The notes: a model not told the origin generated them from the sequence alone. A stretch of DNA of 64,000 nucleotides from Atrina japonica (GCA_030159075.1 BROG01000820.1:124001-188000), one strand, 5' to 3'. Positions 37,993 to 50,153 are shown, counted from the stretch's first letter. Numbers and translations are program-made.

Positions 37993-39959
37993 TTCATTGT
38001 GTGGAACGAATTAAATAGTATTTCTATTTTATAACGTTTGAGATTAATAGAATCTTACATGAATGAGTTGAATAAATAAGAAAATCTCCATCCGAGTGAT
38101 AAGAATTTCTTTGTCCAATCCGAGGGACTCCCCAGGATTCAACAAACATATTCCTACCAGGAGAACGAAGATTTCCGTTTCTACTCAACACACCAATGTT
38201 TTATTTTTCTCTCCCATGTTTTTTAATACACGTTTATGAAGATCTATTCAAATAAAGTAAAATTATGCACTGTATTCTAGAAGAAAACGAAACTAGGGAA
38301 AGACAGAGTTATCTTGTCACGGGTAATCATTGTCTTTTACGGTGAATTTTGGGAGAAAAAATAAGTCTTATTATAATGTCTGGAAGCCAGATCATGGACT
38401 CAAGGCTTGTAAAATTAAAATTCCAAATGCACCAGGGAGAATTCACCTGCTATCCGATTGTTCGGTACCTGTGTCTGAATTTCACTTATGTTTTTCTTGT
38501 TTGGTGTCGCTTTTTTTGCTATCAATTAGATACTTTTCAAATGACAAACGGATCATAATTTAGTGTCTAGAAGCTTTAAAATGTCCTTTGTAAAATTGAC
38601 AATTTTCTAATGAGCAGATACTTTTCTTCATAAATCATACTTTGTCCAAAATGTAAGGTCTGATGGATTATTGTCTTGGGCACAGAAAAATCAACTACAA
38701 AATTGAAAGTACGACAATAGATCGTCACTACTTTGAAAAGATGGTTTGTTGCTTTAATTAACAGCACAAACTTGAACAAGCGCGATAACTCTGACAGAAA
38801 TATACACAGTAAATACACGCTGTATTGGAAAACACCTGCTTTGTTTACAACATGGGAGCAGACATTTTGACACAAAAGGTTGTGTCGAGTGGGAAATGAG
38901 CCCGGCGATTTGATTGGTCATTAAACGAAAAAACATTTTTGCCATTAATAAGTGAAATTAGGGTGATAAACAATACATGAATAGTTGAAGTACTTTGAAA
39001 ATTATATGGTTGACAGTTGAAAATTTAAAGTGATGGATCTGATGAGGATAGATATTTTCTTTTGGTGCGGAATACTACAATTTGTAAATAAGTGAAACTT
39101 CGATGTAGAAATGCAACGGCAATGCATATATTGTTATCTAAAATATTGATCATTCAGCACAGGGTACTGATCTGCCTAAGATCTTATATACATGGGAGTG
39201 ACATTGACCGTAAGTTTTGTGAATAAGCATCGATGTCCATGGGGAAATATTTGGTGGTGTCTGTCCTACTAAATGTACCTGTATCAATACGGTATAGTTC
39301 ATTCTGTTCTAGAATGTTTAAAAACGAAAACAAACCGTAGGTCCAGAATGAAAATATGTACACGAACATGTCTTCAGCACAGATTCTGTAACCTCATCTA
39401 CGTCGACATATCCTATTTTTCTCAGGAGATTGCCATGACTGTAAAATAGACAAACAGGTGCCCGTTTTACCTAGGTATTGGACTTAGTCTTAGTTTCGGA
39501 CCACATTCACGACCGTTTTACAAAGAAATAGGACTTGTGACTTACAACTAAATCAGGCCAGGTCTTAAAACTTAATTTTCTAGCAAGAGGAATTGTGAAC
39601 ACCAAAGTCATTGTTGTATGCATTATAATGTATCTTTGTAAATGTAGATAAACATATTCCTATACTGTAAAAATCTGATTTCAGTGAAAATGTGTGAAAG
39701 TATCTGAAGACTTGAATTAGGGTAGTGTTGATAAAACTGCCTTAAGGTAAATTTCACTCCGAGTCATATATACCGAGTCATTATTGATTCAAAATGTTAA
39801 CCAAAAAATGTGCTGAAATATTTGACAATACAAACCAGTAGTTTATAAAGATTTTTAACAAATATACATTTCATATAATTGAAAAACACAAAGAAAATTT
39901 TCCTAGGTAAGATGAAAAAGAAATTCACTTCCGTCTTGTGTTATTCTAACGAATACAAT

Positions 39960-40440
39960 ACAGTGGTATTTGTATAGGGACAAAACAAAACCGGTCTTTA
40001 TAGTGAGGTGGTCTTTATATAGAGGTTGATTTTTACACAAATGGTACCATTGGGGACAGCAAAAAAAGAGTTTTATGACCAGGTGGTCTTTATACACAGG
40101 TGGTCGCAAAAACAGGTTTTACTGTATTATCTTCAATTACAGTGAATATCTTAAAAATATGACCCTAACCATACTGGTTTGTACTGTGTTTATATTTCAA
40201 TTCGATTTACGTTATTACCAAATCAAATTTTGAAATCACATCAGCAGTATTCAATATTGTACATAGTCAAATTAGTCTATAAAGGTCATTCATGAGAATG
40301 GTCAAACGTCGTCGTTATAGTAAGATGACCTTTATAAAAAGATTTCTTCAATACAAATAGTTAACAAAAGTTATGTTTGAATGGATTTTATAAGCAGGTG
40401 CCCTTTATACAGATGTGACCTTTCATGCAAGTTTGACTGT
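39960..40440. mobile_element. Composite foldback element, inverted copy
   Basis: Contains 39960-40125 (with accattggggacagc, the inverse of the 61080 unit) and about 40264-40440 (ending gcaagtttgactgt). In intron 5 of the minus gene. Confidence 0.55.
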
Positions 40441-40444
40441 ATAG

Positions 40445-40680
40445 ACTTAGTCTAGTGTGTTGTGGCGTCAGATATGATATCTAACATTTAGTCGGCACGG
40501 ATTCGAGTCCCACTGGTACATAAGTTGATTATGTGTGAAAGATTACCAGTCTACTCGCAAAAGGCGGTTGTTCACTACTCGGGTTTTTCCTTCTCCATTT
40601 AAAATACTAACCGCCATCTTATGACTAGAAGATTGTTGATTGTGGTATCACACAACAATCAAATAAAGCACGCCTATATG
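40445..40680 (+). mobile_element. tRNA-headed SINE, core type
   Basis: B box ggattcgagtccc at about 40497. The core has accagtctactcgcaaaagg and actcgggttt, and the tail reads caacaatcaaataaa. In intron 5 of the minus gene. Confidence 0.6.
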
Positions 40681-40892
40681 AATAACATGTGATTGAATTT
40701 CTACAAATTATAACTGAATCTGCAATAGTCATGTGATAACAGCGGGATATTTCATTTATCGATTTGTATGACTCTTATGCTTTACATGTCTGTTGTCTGT
40801 TATGATGCATTATTCATTTGTCAAAGATTTTAAGTATACTTCCATCACAAATTATGTTATCTCAACATGTTTAAATATTTTATTCATACGCA

Positions 40893-41013
40893 TACACCTA
40901 TGTGACAAAAACGTTATGGAATTTTGATCGGTGCTGTATGTGCTATATCATACACGTATGTGACAAAAACGTGACTGGATATTGATTGGTACTGTATGTG
41001 CTATACGTATGTG
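40893..41013. repeat. Short tandem duplication, about 58 bp, 2 copies plus a part
   Basis: The block acgtatgtgacaaaaacgt ... ggtactgtatgtgctata occurs twice and starts a third time at 41005. Confidence 0.7.
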
Positions 41014-41055
41014 ATAAAGGTTATAGAATAAGTATAACCCAATATATAAATAACT

Positions 41056-41285
41056 ACTGTAAACCTAGACATTTTCGCACCTGGTTATTTTCGCCCTTTT
41101 GCGACAGAACACATATTCACTTCGTCATAAATTTGCCCTTTATCAGCATAGTATCATGGATGGCATAAGTGTCCATGCTTCAATTATTTAGCTTGAAAAT
41201 TTTGCCTTCATTTTAAATTCACCCTGTCATCTAAGGACGAAAATGGTGGAAATTAAACGGGAGCGAAGATTTCCGGGTTTACAGT
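41056..41285. mobile_element. MITE family G copy
   Basis: Ends ctgtaaacctagacattttc and ttccgggtttacagt are inverted. In intron 5 of the minus gene. Confidence 0.55.
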
Positions 41286-42040
41286 ATGTAATAAGATATG
41301 GCAGGCAAAATGAATTAAAAGTTAAGAAATGAACAATTCTTGTCGAGAATTTTCACAATGACGTCAATAGCACATTTGGTTACATTTGCATCGTATATGA
41401 ATTTCAAATCTGAGTAAAGGACTTGTTAAAGGCGTTCACGGAATTTCATAGAAAAAATCTATAATCTAGAAGTATCATTTTCTTTCATATCATATTTCAA
41501 TCAACAACATTATTTATAAATTAAACTACTGCAGAAAAAATATTTTTGAGTTTTCGATTATGCTTGTGAGCAAAACAAAATTTTGTCTTTGCAACCAGAG
41601 AGTTTGTGAAAACGAGCACTAACAAACAATCAATTTCATTTAATATGCTATCCAACCGTGTGAAATAAGTATATATTATTACAATTACCATACTGTGTTA
41701 AAAATACAATTTTCCGCTATTTCTTTCAGACCATTCAGTCCAGACCAAATGCGTTCAGATATTTCCAAAGTAACGGAACTTGTGAAATCTGTATTTACCT
41801 AAAATTTTTGTGATATTAATATATAATGCGTAATATAAAACGAATACAATGCTATACAAAAGAAATACAAACGACAGTTAATGTCTCAGATAAAGTCGGT
41901 GCAACGAAAATAAATAAATATTATAAACACAAAACATATACAAACATAAATACAACTGGATCGTTGCCATTGCTGGTGGACCCTTTGAGTCCCTGCGTGT
42001 ATACATAAAAAACCAGTACCTGATATTTCGGTACCATCAT

Positions 42041-42084
42041 ATATATATATATATTATATATATATATATATTAGATGAAGTTAG

Positions 42085-42156
<72 letters not shown>
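42041..42156. repeat. (TA)n microsatellite, two blocks
   Basis: Blocks at 42041-42072 and 42089-42156 in minus-gene intron 5. Confidence 0.9.
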
Positions 42157-42159
<3 letters not shown>

Positions 42160-42342
42160 CTTCAAAGTCAGCTGATGACTTTCAGATATTTCCAAAGTAA
42201 ATACTTCATTGTTTAGTGATTTTCTTTTATTAAGAGAAGCGATCGTCTTGAGTGTTTGTTTTTGGCCTCTTTTGTAAAACGATGACTTTGGTATTGTTAA
42301 TAAGTCTGTAAATATTATAAACATTATACCAAAGTTATAATG

Positions 42343-42384
42343 CTTAAGACGATTGTTTCTGTCAAGTAGACTTCATCAGTTGAG
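42343..42384 (-). ncRNA. Hammerhead-ribozyme-like motif, near-intact
   Basis: Minus strand: ctcaa, CTGATGA, stem II gtc/gac, GAAA, caatcg, TC, ttaag. The core is intact; stem I has one mismatch. Lies next to (TA)n tracts in intron 5 of the minus gene. Confidence 0.55.
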
Positions 42385-42603
42385 CTCCAAATTAATATAA
42401 ATTTTCTAAAGGGAAAGTGGTATCATACAAGGCCAAATAATTAATCCAAATGTATAACCAAATCCTTCTAAGAGTAACCACAGTAAAAAGATGACTATCT
42501 TAGCTTTTGAAGAATTTAGAATTTAAATGGCGTTATTAGTGCGAAATATTACGTCAGTATTAGATAATAAGCTGTTGTTACAGTAATAACAATGATAATA
42601 ACG

Positions 42604-42680
42604 ATGGTGATGTGATGATGATGGTGATCATCATCATCATCGTCTTTATCATCATCATCATCATCATCAACAGCAGCAGT
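42604..42680. repeat. (GAT)n and (ATC)n triplet repeats facing each other
   Basis: gatgatgatggtgat is followed by atcatcatcatc runs and cagcagcag, forming a small inverted pair. Confidence 0.8.
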
Positions 42681-42732
42681 TAATTAATATGAATATAGTG
42701 ATGTCGCAATAAATAAATATAACAAAAAATGT

Positions 42733-43156
42733 AATTTGCTAACTTTTAATTGAAATTTTAAAGGAACATTATTTAGCTGCGTTTTTAAAAACAATTCTTA
42801 CCTTTTTATTAAAGATTGATATACAATAACAAAAAAGAAATATACACAGGCACAAATATTCATAAATTCCTGTATATTTTGTGAAAATTGCTTGAGAAAC
42901 CCAGTTTGGCAATTATTCACTTTCATTTGATTAACCCATCTTACCATTTGTATGATTACCACACTGGACTTGATCTTATTTTCACAGAATAAACAGGAAT
43001 ATAAGATTTTCTTGCCAGTGCATTAGCTCTTATTTGTTATAGTACATCATTTACAAGTAGTAAAAGTTGAAAAATCGAAATAATTTTTTTGGTAAACACG
43101 ACTAATGTCCCTTTGAAAGTGAGTGATGTGCTAATTTTCAATTTAAAAGTTAGCAA
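42733..43156. mobile_element. MITE family B copy with an extra outer inverted repeat
   Basis: The core B element (about 42757-43117) is enclosed in a second inverted repeat: tttgctaacttttaattg on the left and its complement caatttaaaagttagcaaa on the right. Confidence 0.6.
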
Positions 43157-43167
43157 ACGACATTATT

Positions 43168-43257
43168 AACAACAACAACTATGACAATAACAACACCAAT
43201 AACAAAAAAAAACAAAACAAAAAAACAACAACAAGAACAACAACAACAACAACAATA
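43168..43257. repeat. (AAC)n-rich tract
   Basis: Impure aac/aat repeats ending in a pure aacaacaacaac run, directly before a split MITE. Confidence 0.85.
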
Positions 43258-43394
43258 GTGTATGTCTGGAAATATTCGCTTCTGTTTAATTTTTGCCCTT
43301 AGGTGAGAGGGCGAATTTAAAATGAAAGTTAAATTATCAAGCTAAATAATTGAAGCACGGGTATACGTGCCATTCAAGGGTATGGTAATTTAAA

Positions 43395-44035
43395 GCGAAT
43401 TTAAAATATAAAAAGTTTCAGATACCTAATTATAAATCATCAGGATGTCCAGGATATAGGTACAAATCTGGTAAAAAAAATGGACAAACACGGACCTCTC
43501 GAAATCAAGAGGTGGGATCAGATGTCATGGAGGAGTAAGCATCCCCTGTCGACCGGTCACACCCGCCGTGAGTCCACGGTCAAATTAAAATGAAATACGT
43601 GGAGAACGAATCCTCCACATAATTGGTACAGACATCTCAACAACCGCCATGGAACAGGTAACTCAACATTTCACTTAGTGAAACAGTAGTCGCAAACACG
43701 ACTATTATACGGACCGTAAAATTGCGGACCGTTGACATTAAACTAGGTTTTCGATATATCTGTGTCAATAACTTGTCAGCGAGTAGTTTACCTCTGCATA
43801 TGAAATGTTCATATGTTGAAGTTACCCTGGCATATCTGATCATTTGTGAAATGTTAACTCCATATGCGGGTGATTGTGGGATATTACTACTTAAATGTGG
43901 AAAATTACCGATGGGAAAGCCGAAATCATTGCGTTTGTCGTATAGCTTAGTTGTTAATTTCCCGTCTGTGTCTATAGTTAGTAAAATGTCTAAGTATGAA
44001 GCGTGTGTGCTTGATTCTGTTGTATCTTTAAAACG
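43395..44035 (-). mobile_element. 5'-truncated Penelope-like element copy: RT C-terminal part plus 3' tail
   Basis: On the minus strand, 44035-43690 encodes the C-terminal RT part (ASYLDILLTID, KLYDKRNDFGFPI, PAYGVNISQMIRYAR, STYEHFICRGKLL). It is followed by a non-coding tail containing the 15-bp palindrome tttcacttagtgaaa. The tail ends near 43395 at the same sequence as the other copies. The copy sits inside a MITE that resumes at about 44036. It lies in intron 5 of the minus gene. Confidence 0.8.
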
Positions 44036-44112
44036 GGTGAATATTTTTTCTGTCATAAAAGGGCGAATATAATCAGGGGCGAAAATTTTCAGTTATACAG
44101 TATTGATAATAC

Positions 44113-44349
44113 TTTAATCATTGTCCTTCTGGCATTTTCTTCTCCATTCGCTTCTTTTACAAAATCATGCCATGCCTCTATTGTTTTGACTTTTTTTATA
44201 TCAAGTACAGATTGGAGAGAGTTGATCTCTTCATCACGCAGCTCCAGTTGAGTCCACGTCAGTTGAGGATTTTGATAATCACGCGTGCTCTTCGTCGTAT
44301 CAAGCATCATCTGACACCGATTTTGTTTGCACATGGAAGCCCAATATTC
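44113..44349 (-). CDS. Unrecognised 338-aa protein, exon 5
   Basis: The minus-strand acceptor cttttttaaag is above 44349 and the exon is phase 0 on both sides, 79 codons (residues 156-234). It begins EYWASMCKQNRCQMM, with two cysteines at residues 162 and 167. It continues through a Pro/Thr/Trp segment (QNPQLTWTQLEL) and two charged helices (RDEEINSLQSVLDIKK and KTIEAWHDFVKEANGEE). The donor AAA/gtatta is weak. Reading through it adds seven residues and a stop at 44091-44089, at the edge of a MITE, so a shorter isoform of about 241 aa is possible. Confidence 0.82.
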
Positions 44350-44560
44350 CTTTAAAAAAGACAAAACATTATTAAAAAGGTGCAACTTGTCAAAGTAATA
44401 TTTTGAGTGGATTGCACCGTTTAAATTCTAAATTCCTCAAAAGCTAAGATAGTAATCTTTTTACGGAGTTACTCTTATACAGAATTTGTAAAACATGTTG
44501 CTTATATTTTGGCCTTGTATGATGCCACTTTTTAATTCGGAACTCTCTTTTATATTGGAG

Positions 44561-44602
44561 CTGAACTAATGAAGTCTTATTGGTAGAAATGATCCTCTTG
44601 AG
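44561..44602 (+). ncRNA. Hammerhead-ribozyme-like motif (decayed)
   Basis: Same family, but the core reads CTAATGA and the cleavage triplet CTC, so it is unlikely to be active. In intron 4 of the minus gene. Confidence 0.4.
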
Positions 44603-45169
44603 CATTTGTTTAGGCCCTTTTTAGCAAAACTGTAACTTTGGTATTATGTTTATGATATTTGAAACAAGAACAGTAAATAGTGTATCTGCGAAATCTTAAA
44701 CAAAAATCAGTTTACATATAGAAGAATTGTCGAATTAAGAGAAGCATTGAAAATATTCGCTTTCTGAAATTATCTCTAAAAGATTATTTTAACGACAAAA
44801 AAAGTTTGTTTGTCAAAGTTATTGATATTTTAAGTAAAATTGAAGAAGTACCAATCGATAATCAAAACTCAAGTCCATTATAACACGGCGAATTAGATGT
44901 GTAAATGTCTGTGAAGAAATGCGAGTCCCAATCGGGATCAACAGGTGTTCGGAAGGAGTCAATTGCGCCACAGTCGCAAACCCAATCTGGTCAAATGAAA
45001 AAGTTTGGTGACCAGGTCGAGTTCGCACGATTGGTGAGTCAGCTGTCGTGCTCCTGCTGACATAATGTTTAACAAGATCCCCGCATCACCCGTCCAAGCG
45101 CAACAACGTTCCATGGAAAGTAGTTTTGCTCTGGTAAAACATAAAAAATTCGGTGAAAAGGTCAAGTTT

Positions 45170-46960
45170 GGTGATGGAAGGAAACAGGAGTTCGATTGAA
45201 AAGCATAAAGGGATTGAAGTTGAAAGAAGGAGTAAAGTCTAGGTAAGAAGCAATGTGTTGCCCCTGTCGGCCGTTGATCTTAGCTCAACAGTATACTGAA
45301 ATTCTGAATTATTCTGGACAATATTATCTGAGTAAAAGAACCGAGATGCTAACTGTTTGTTTCCTTTGGAAAGCAGAGACTGTATAAATCCCGTTTGAAT
45401 ACAAAGATATGTCTCCATGAGAGGCATTGTACCCATTGTCTACTACTTTTCCCGCAAAAAACCTACTAGAAACCCCAGCATCTTGATAATATCGTCTCCA
45501 GTGTACTTGTTATTAGAATCAGAGTGTTCCTTCACAAAATAAGGTTCTTCATGACCTAATATTAAATATTTATATCTGCGATTTCCATTTTTTGTATACA
45601 AGAGTTTTGTATAATAGATGCTAATCTGTTTTTGAGTTTTTGATGAGGAATGGTTGTGTAAAGGGTCGAAAAATCAAAAGACTTGATGCATGTAATATGT
45701 TTGAAGTTTGGAGATTTTAAATGTTCCAACAATTCTTTTGAATTCTTTAGGGTCCACATCTGATTCATTCCGCTTCTTGAGTAGGCCGTTGTACAGTACT
45801 TCCGAAGACCTTGTTTAATATGTGTAAGAAGTGTGCAAATAAAGGTAAGACAAAGGCTTGGTGGAGCACTTAGATGACCCCGCAATGAATCGGTTTTTGT
45901 TTATAGGGATTTTTGTGCATCTTCGGAATCCAATAAATATATGGCAATTCAAGCTCCGTGTCACTTGTGGGTATTCCAAACGAAGTGAGAACGAATTTAT
46001 GATTATCTAATATTTCAGAGGTAGAGAAATCGGTTAGAGAGTATCCATGAAATGAATTGTGTTCAGTCCAAGTTCCTCTTGTAGGATGCTGAAGTAGTAT
46101 CGCCTGCAGATAAATGTGAAGTTGTTAGATGCTTTGTCAGCAGGAACGATGATAAAATTGTCATGGAGACGGGAAAGTTCTCTGACAACATCATGGTCAC
46201 GAAAAATTGAATTGTGTTTTGTGTTGACAGAATGTTTAAGTCGTCGAATTCTTCGTTTAGGAACATTACTGATCGATTTAATCCACTCTGAAAGATTATC
46301 AGGTTCTACATCTTCTTTCTTCGCCCAGCGTATGGCGTACTCTTCACATGCGTCTATAATAATTTCAAAGTTTTGGCGCCATGTAAACGAGACAGGTTCC
46401 CTATATTTTGGGCCTTTGCATAAAAGATCTCTCAGATTCCTTTGCGCACAATATTGAGATTACTTGTCACAACATGGCCACACGGAGCGTACATGAATTC
46501 AGATGTAGAAAAGGTACAAGGCAGAATGTTCTGGAGAAGGCTGGGTAAACTGAGTTGCTGCAGACTTGCTTTGTAATTGAAGATCTTAGAGGCAACTGAA
46601 CGCGTATAGCTATAGGAAATACATGGTGAATCTTTCTACTGGAAGTATGGAGGGATCTTACTTTGGACGGATTTTTGGTTCAAAATATTGCTGATTATTG
46701 CTTATATTCAAAGCGCCAATGCCCTTATTGGCAAATTTGACCTTGAGGACCTCGTTTCTTTATGTTCATTAGTCTTGACAGCTTTGAATAATCTGTTGTA
46801 TAAAATGTTCAAAATGATACCATGAAGTCGATACTCTGGAGAACCAGCATCAGTAAAACATACTGTCATCGTAGATTTGTACAGGTCATATATTTTGTTT
46901 TCAACGGGAGTGAGTACAGTTTTGTACAAATATGATGCAGACCTAATTTAAATACCGGTA
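45170..46960 (-). pseudogene. Broken Penelope-like element reverse transcriptase
   Basis: Read from high to low coordinates, translated pieces follow the order of a Penelope-like element ORF. They are an N-terminal piece ending in NLPIRALAL (46929-46708), a middle piece with the IVPADKASNNF motif (around 46140-46180), a lysine-rich IPKMHKNPYK segment (around 45910), and the RT core piece with SFDFSTLYTTIPH (45690-45630). Frame changes and several stops separate them, so this is a decayed copy. Below about 45240 the sequence no longer follows the expected RT C-terminus. It lies inside intron 4 of the seven-exon minus gene and in the same orientation. Confidence 0.8.
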
Positions 46961-47155
46961 TGTTATAATGTATATTTTCATATCATTAACACTACAATTA
47001 ACACAAACGTTAACAGTTGCTAATTTTTCAACGAACTGCAAGATATAATTTTGATAGATACAGAATATACCAAAACCGAAACGTACAAATAAACGAATAA
47101 GGGGTTTCGTTTGTTATGTCAGGGTGGGTTTTACAGTTCAAAATCCAATTTTTAC

Positions 47156-47261
47156 CTCTTGAGCATTTTGCAAATGCTTAATTGACTCCATGTGTTTTTT
47201 GACGAGCTTCATTAATGTTTTTGCATTTCTTGACAATTTCGTTTTTAGACTCCTGTTAAAT
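47156..47261 (-). CDS. Unrecognised 338-aa protein, exon 4
   Basis: The minus-strand acceptor ctatttatttcag is above 47261 and the donor is CAA GAG/gtaaaa at 47156. Phase is 2 in, 0 out. Only one of three frames is open. It encodes residues 121-155, a continuous strongly basic amphipathic helix (KTKLSRNAKTLMKLVKKHM) ending in a polar segment. Heptad-like Leu/Met spacing suggests helical bundling or a coiled coil. Confidence 0.83.
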
Positions 47262-47613
47262 CTGAAATAAATAGATACATTCATTTATCATCGCTATCTT
47301 TGTTTTTATTTGAAATATAAAATATTGAGCTTTTTCTATACTATAATATATTGTTGAATTGTATTGTTTATTGGTAACCTTGGAGTTCAAATATAGATAT
47401 GAGAATTACCATAAGAGAGAAAAAAGTCCTATGTTTATGACGTCACAATCCAAAAGAAAATACAAATTGGAATTTGACTTAGACTGGTTTTTTTTTTTTT
47501 TTAAACAATTTTCTTCGACACTGTAATAAATATTATACATACATTTGCCTAAACATTCATGTAGCTTGATAATCATTATAATACACTCAAGTACGGTATG
47601 TAAACAATTTTAC

Positions 47614-47791
47614 GTGTTTAATGTTTTCTCAAGTTTTGCTTCAAAACGAGAAGTAAAGTCCCCGGGATCATCAATTCCAAATTTCGTTTCCATTACTTCA
47701 TGCTCGTTTAATGATTCAGACACAACGTTCAGTAGTACGTCGGTGACAAGATCTCTCAACTTGGTACAAATAGTGGATCTAGAAACATCAT
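47614..47791 (-). CDS. Unrecognised 338-aa protein, exon 3
   Basis: The minus-strand acceptor tatcttcttag ends at 47792; the donor is AAC AC/gtaaaa at 47614/47613. Phase is 1 in, 2 out. It encodes residues 62-120: a helix (TKLRDLVTDVLLNVVSESLN), an acidic loop with FGIDDPGDF, and the start of a long helix (SRFEAKLEKTLN). The frame closes with a stop immediately after the donor, as expected for an exon edge. Confidence 0.85.
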
Positions 47792-49284
47792 CTAAGAAGA
47801 TAAATAATGGTGAATAGATGAGTAATTACAATTGAAATATAAAGAATTGCGAGAGCATACTTGAGTAACGAATCCATATATTCGTTATTCACAAAAATAG
47901 GTTTATAACGAATTGTGATATGTAAAAAATAATACAAAAAAATATGACAAAGACCATATGACAATATACAAAGATAGTGGTTAGAATATTGGCCGTCATA
48001 GACTTCAGAAATATTCAGAGAGGGAAAAAGGTGTCCTTGAGAGGAAAGTATTACCTGTTGGATCGGCCACTAGTCCGAGATCAAATCCGGATTAAAGCAA
48101 GAAGAGTATTCCTTGGTAACAATCGACTATTGAAGATTCCTTGTAATTCAACATTCCTGGCAGGTAAACTTATTAGGTAGAGGCTATTCACACTTCGTTC
48201 ACTTAAACTCTAAGATCTCACTTAAAGTTCTCAGTAAGAAACCAGGAATTAAAGAGGACAATATGGTGGTAACTCAAATCACCAATTAATGCAAGTGTAT
48301 ATAGATTAAGAAGTGTAACTAGATGTCACAATTGGAAAACTGAAGATTCAAACAGCACTATTGAATGATTGTTCGTAATTCATCATTGGAAAAATATCTT
48401 GGTTTCACTTTTTGATTTACCATTGGTTTCACCATAAAGTGAGAACATGGAAACTCCCAAATAATTCAAAAATTGAGAGAATGATAATTGTAAAAACATA
48501 ATATTGGGAATAGGGTTGTTAATCTGACTGTGCAATTGACGAAATGTTAATTTCAAAACCTGCACTTTGTAACCTTTGCCATCAACTTATCACTAGGTAA
48601 TTTGCCTATGTATATGAAATGATCATATGCTGAACAGAATCTGTCATATCAGATCATATATTATGACCAGAAATTGCACTTCAGTGATCCCAAAACAATG
48701 CGATTCACCTGACGAGTTTCTTTTTCAAAAACTTCTTTTTCAAGAAATATTAAGATAAGAAATGTGTTACTATGTTTGTTTGTTTTAAGCAATGCCATTT
48801 ACACCACACTCGATAAACTTTCAGTCACATGGTGACAGCCAGTTTTTAATGGTGGAGGAGATAACCCAGTTACAAATATCAGACAAATATTCAAAAGTCA
48901 TCCAATCTTGTCCCCGATTAGCACCAATTTTACTCAAAACTCAGGCTCAATTTTTATCATTTTGAATATATAATTGTTTGTAAAATTTCTGATTTGACTG
49001 AATAAGAAACACATCATTATTTTTCATCATTCGCATAAAACATTGAGTCACACTTATTTTCCTGTAAAAATTAATACATAAGTTGTGTACAGTACTCAAA
49101 AACTGTGTATGTACTCAATTAATTTTATTATCTATGACATTTTTTTTCAAATGAGCAATAACGTTCATCATCGTCATCATCATCATCATCTTAGATGGAT
49201 TCCGGCTATACTTTTAGATTTATTTTTTGATCTTGTATGATACCACTTTCTCTTTAGAAAATACATATACATTTTAAATTTGAG

Positions 49285-49326
49285 CTCAACTGATGAAGTC
49301 TATTTGACAGAAACGATCGTCTTGAG
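49285..49326 (+). ncRNA. Hammerhead ribozyme, intact core
   Basis: In order: stem I 5' arm ctcaa, invariant CTGATGA, a stem II of gtc/gac around a tattt-type loop, invariant GAAA, a very short self-complementary stem III (cgatcg), GTC at the cleavage position, and stem I 3' arm ttgag, which pairs perfectly with ctcaa. Hammerhead ribozymes with minimal stem III are known from Penelope-like elements, which are abundant here. It lies in intron 2 of the minus gene, antisense to it. Confidence 0.65.
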
Positions 49327-49586
49327 TATTATAACTTTGGTATTATGTTTATAATATTTATAACTGTCACAAAAGAAAAAAAAACAAACAAACAAAAAAC
49401 CAAAAATAATAATAATAATAAAATAAAGAAAAACAAACAAACAAACAAACAAAAAAACATGCCCACAGCTACAGCATAATGTTTTTTAACCTTAGAATGG
49501 TGATAATTACCGAGTACATTTGGTGACTTCAAGTCCTGGGATATATCTAGTACATGAAAACGGGCAAGAAAGATAAAGAAACATTA

Positions 49587-49938
49587 CAGTGGCATCAGCT
49601 GTGTTTACGTAAATAAACTGAGTTTTTTACTATTTGTTTTTGATGTACAATTATAACAACTACGAACTATACATAGGCATAAAAAGTCTTATATCCTCAT
49701 GTATTTTGTGAAAATAATGTCGTCCAGTGTGGTATTCATAATACAACTAGCAAAGTTGAATTACTCAATTGAAAGTGAATACGTGCCAAATTTGATTTCT
49801 CAAGCAATTTTCACAATACATAGGCATTTAAGAATTTTATGCCTGTGTTTATCTCTTTTTTGTTATTGTATATCAATCTAATTAGTAAAAAAGGAAAAAA
49901 GTTGTTTAGAAAAAACATAGCTAATGCCCGTTTTATAA
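49587..49938. mobile_element. MITE family B copy in minus-gene intron 2
   Basis: Internal atgcctgtgtttatctc and gaaaataatgtcgtccagtg match the family; right end catagctaatgcccgtttt. Confidence 0.55.
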
Positions 49939-50028
49939 TTTAATTACAGTATCTGTTCTATTTTTTCTATGTTTCCCACTTTGAAAGAAATAATTGAAAA
50001 GTTGTATATTATTCAAAATAAATTTTAC

Positions 50029-50153
50029 CTTTAGCAATATTTTCTGTATACAGTTTCCTCAGGATGACTTTCGCGGCATTTCGTATTGACGTCACGTGAC
50101 CTACTTTCGACAAGATGGATGCAGCCTCATTCAGAAATGCAAACAGATCCAAA
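50029..50153 (-). CDS. Unrecognised 338-aa protein, exon 2
   Basis: The minus-strand acceptor ttgttttacag lies just above 50153 and the donor is GCT AAA G/gtaaaa at 50029. Phase is 2 in, 1 out. It encodes residues 19-61: a leucine/alanine-rich amphipathic helix (LDLFAFLNEAASILSKVG) followed by a basic helix (SIRNAAKVILRKLYTENIAK). The alternative frames of this exon contain stops, so the frame is fixed. Confidence 0.8.
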
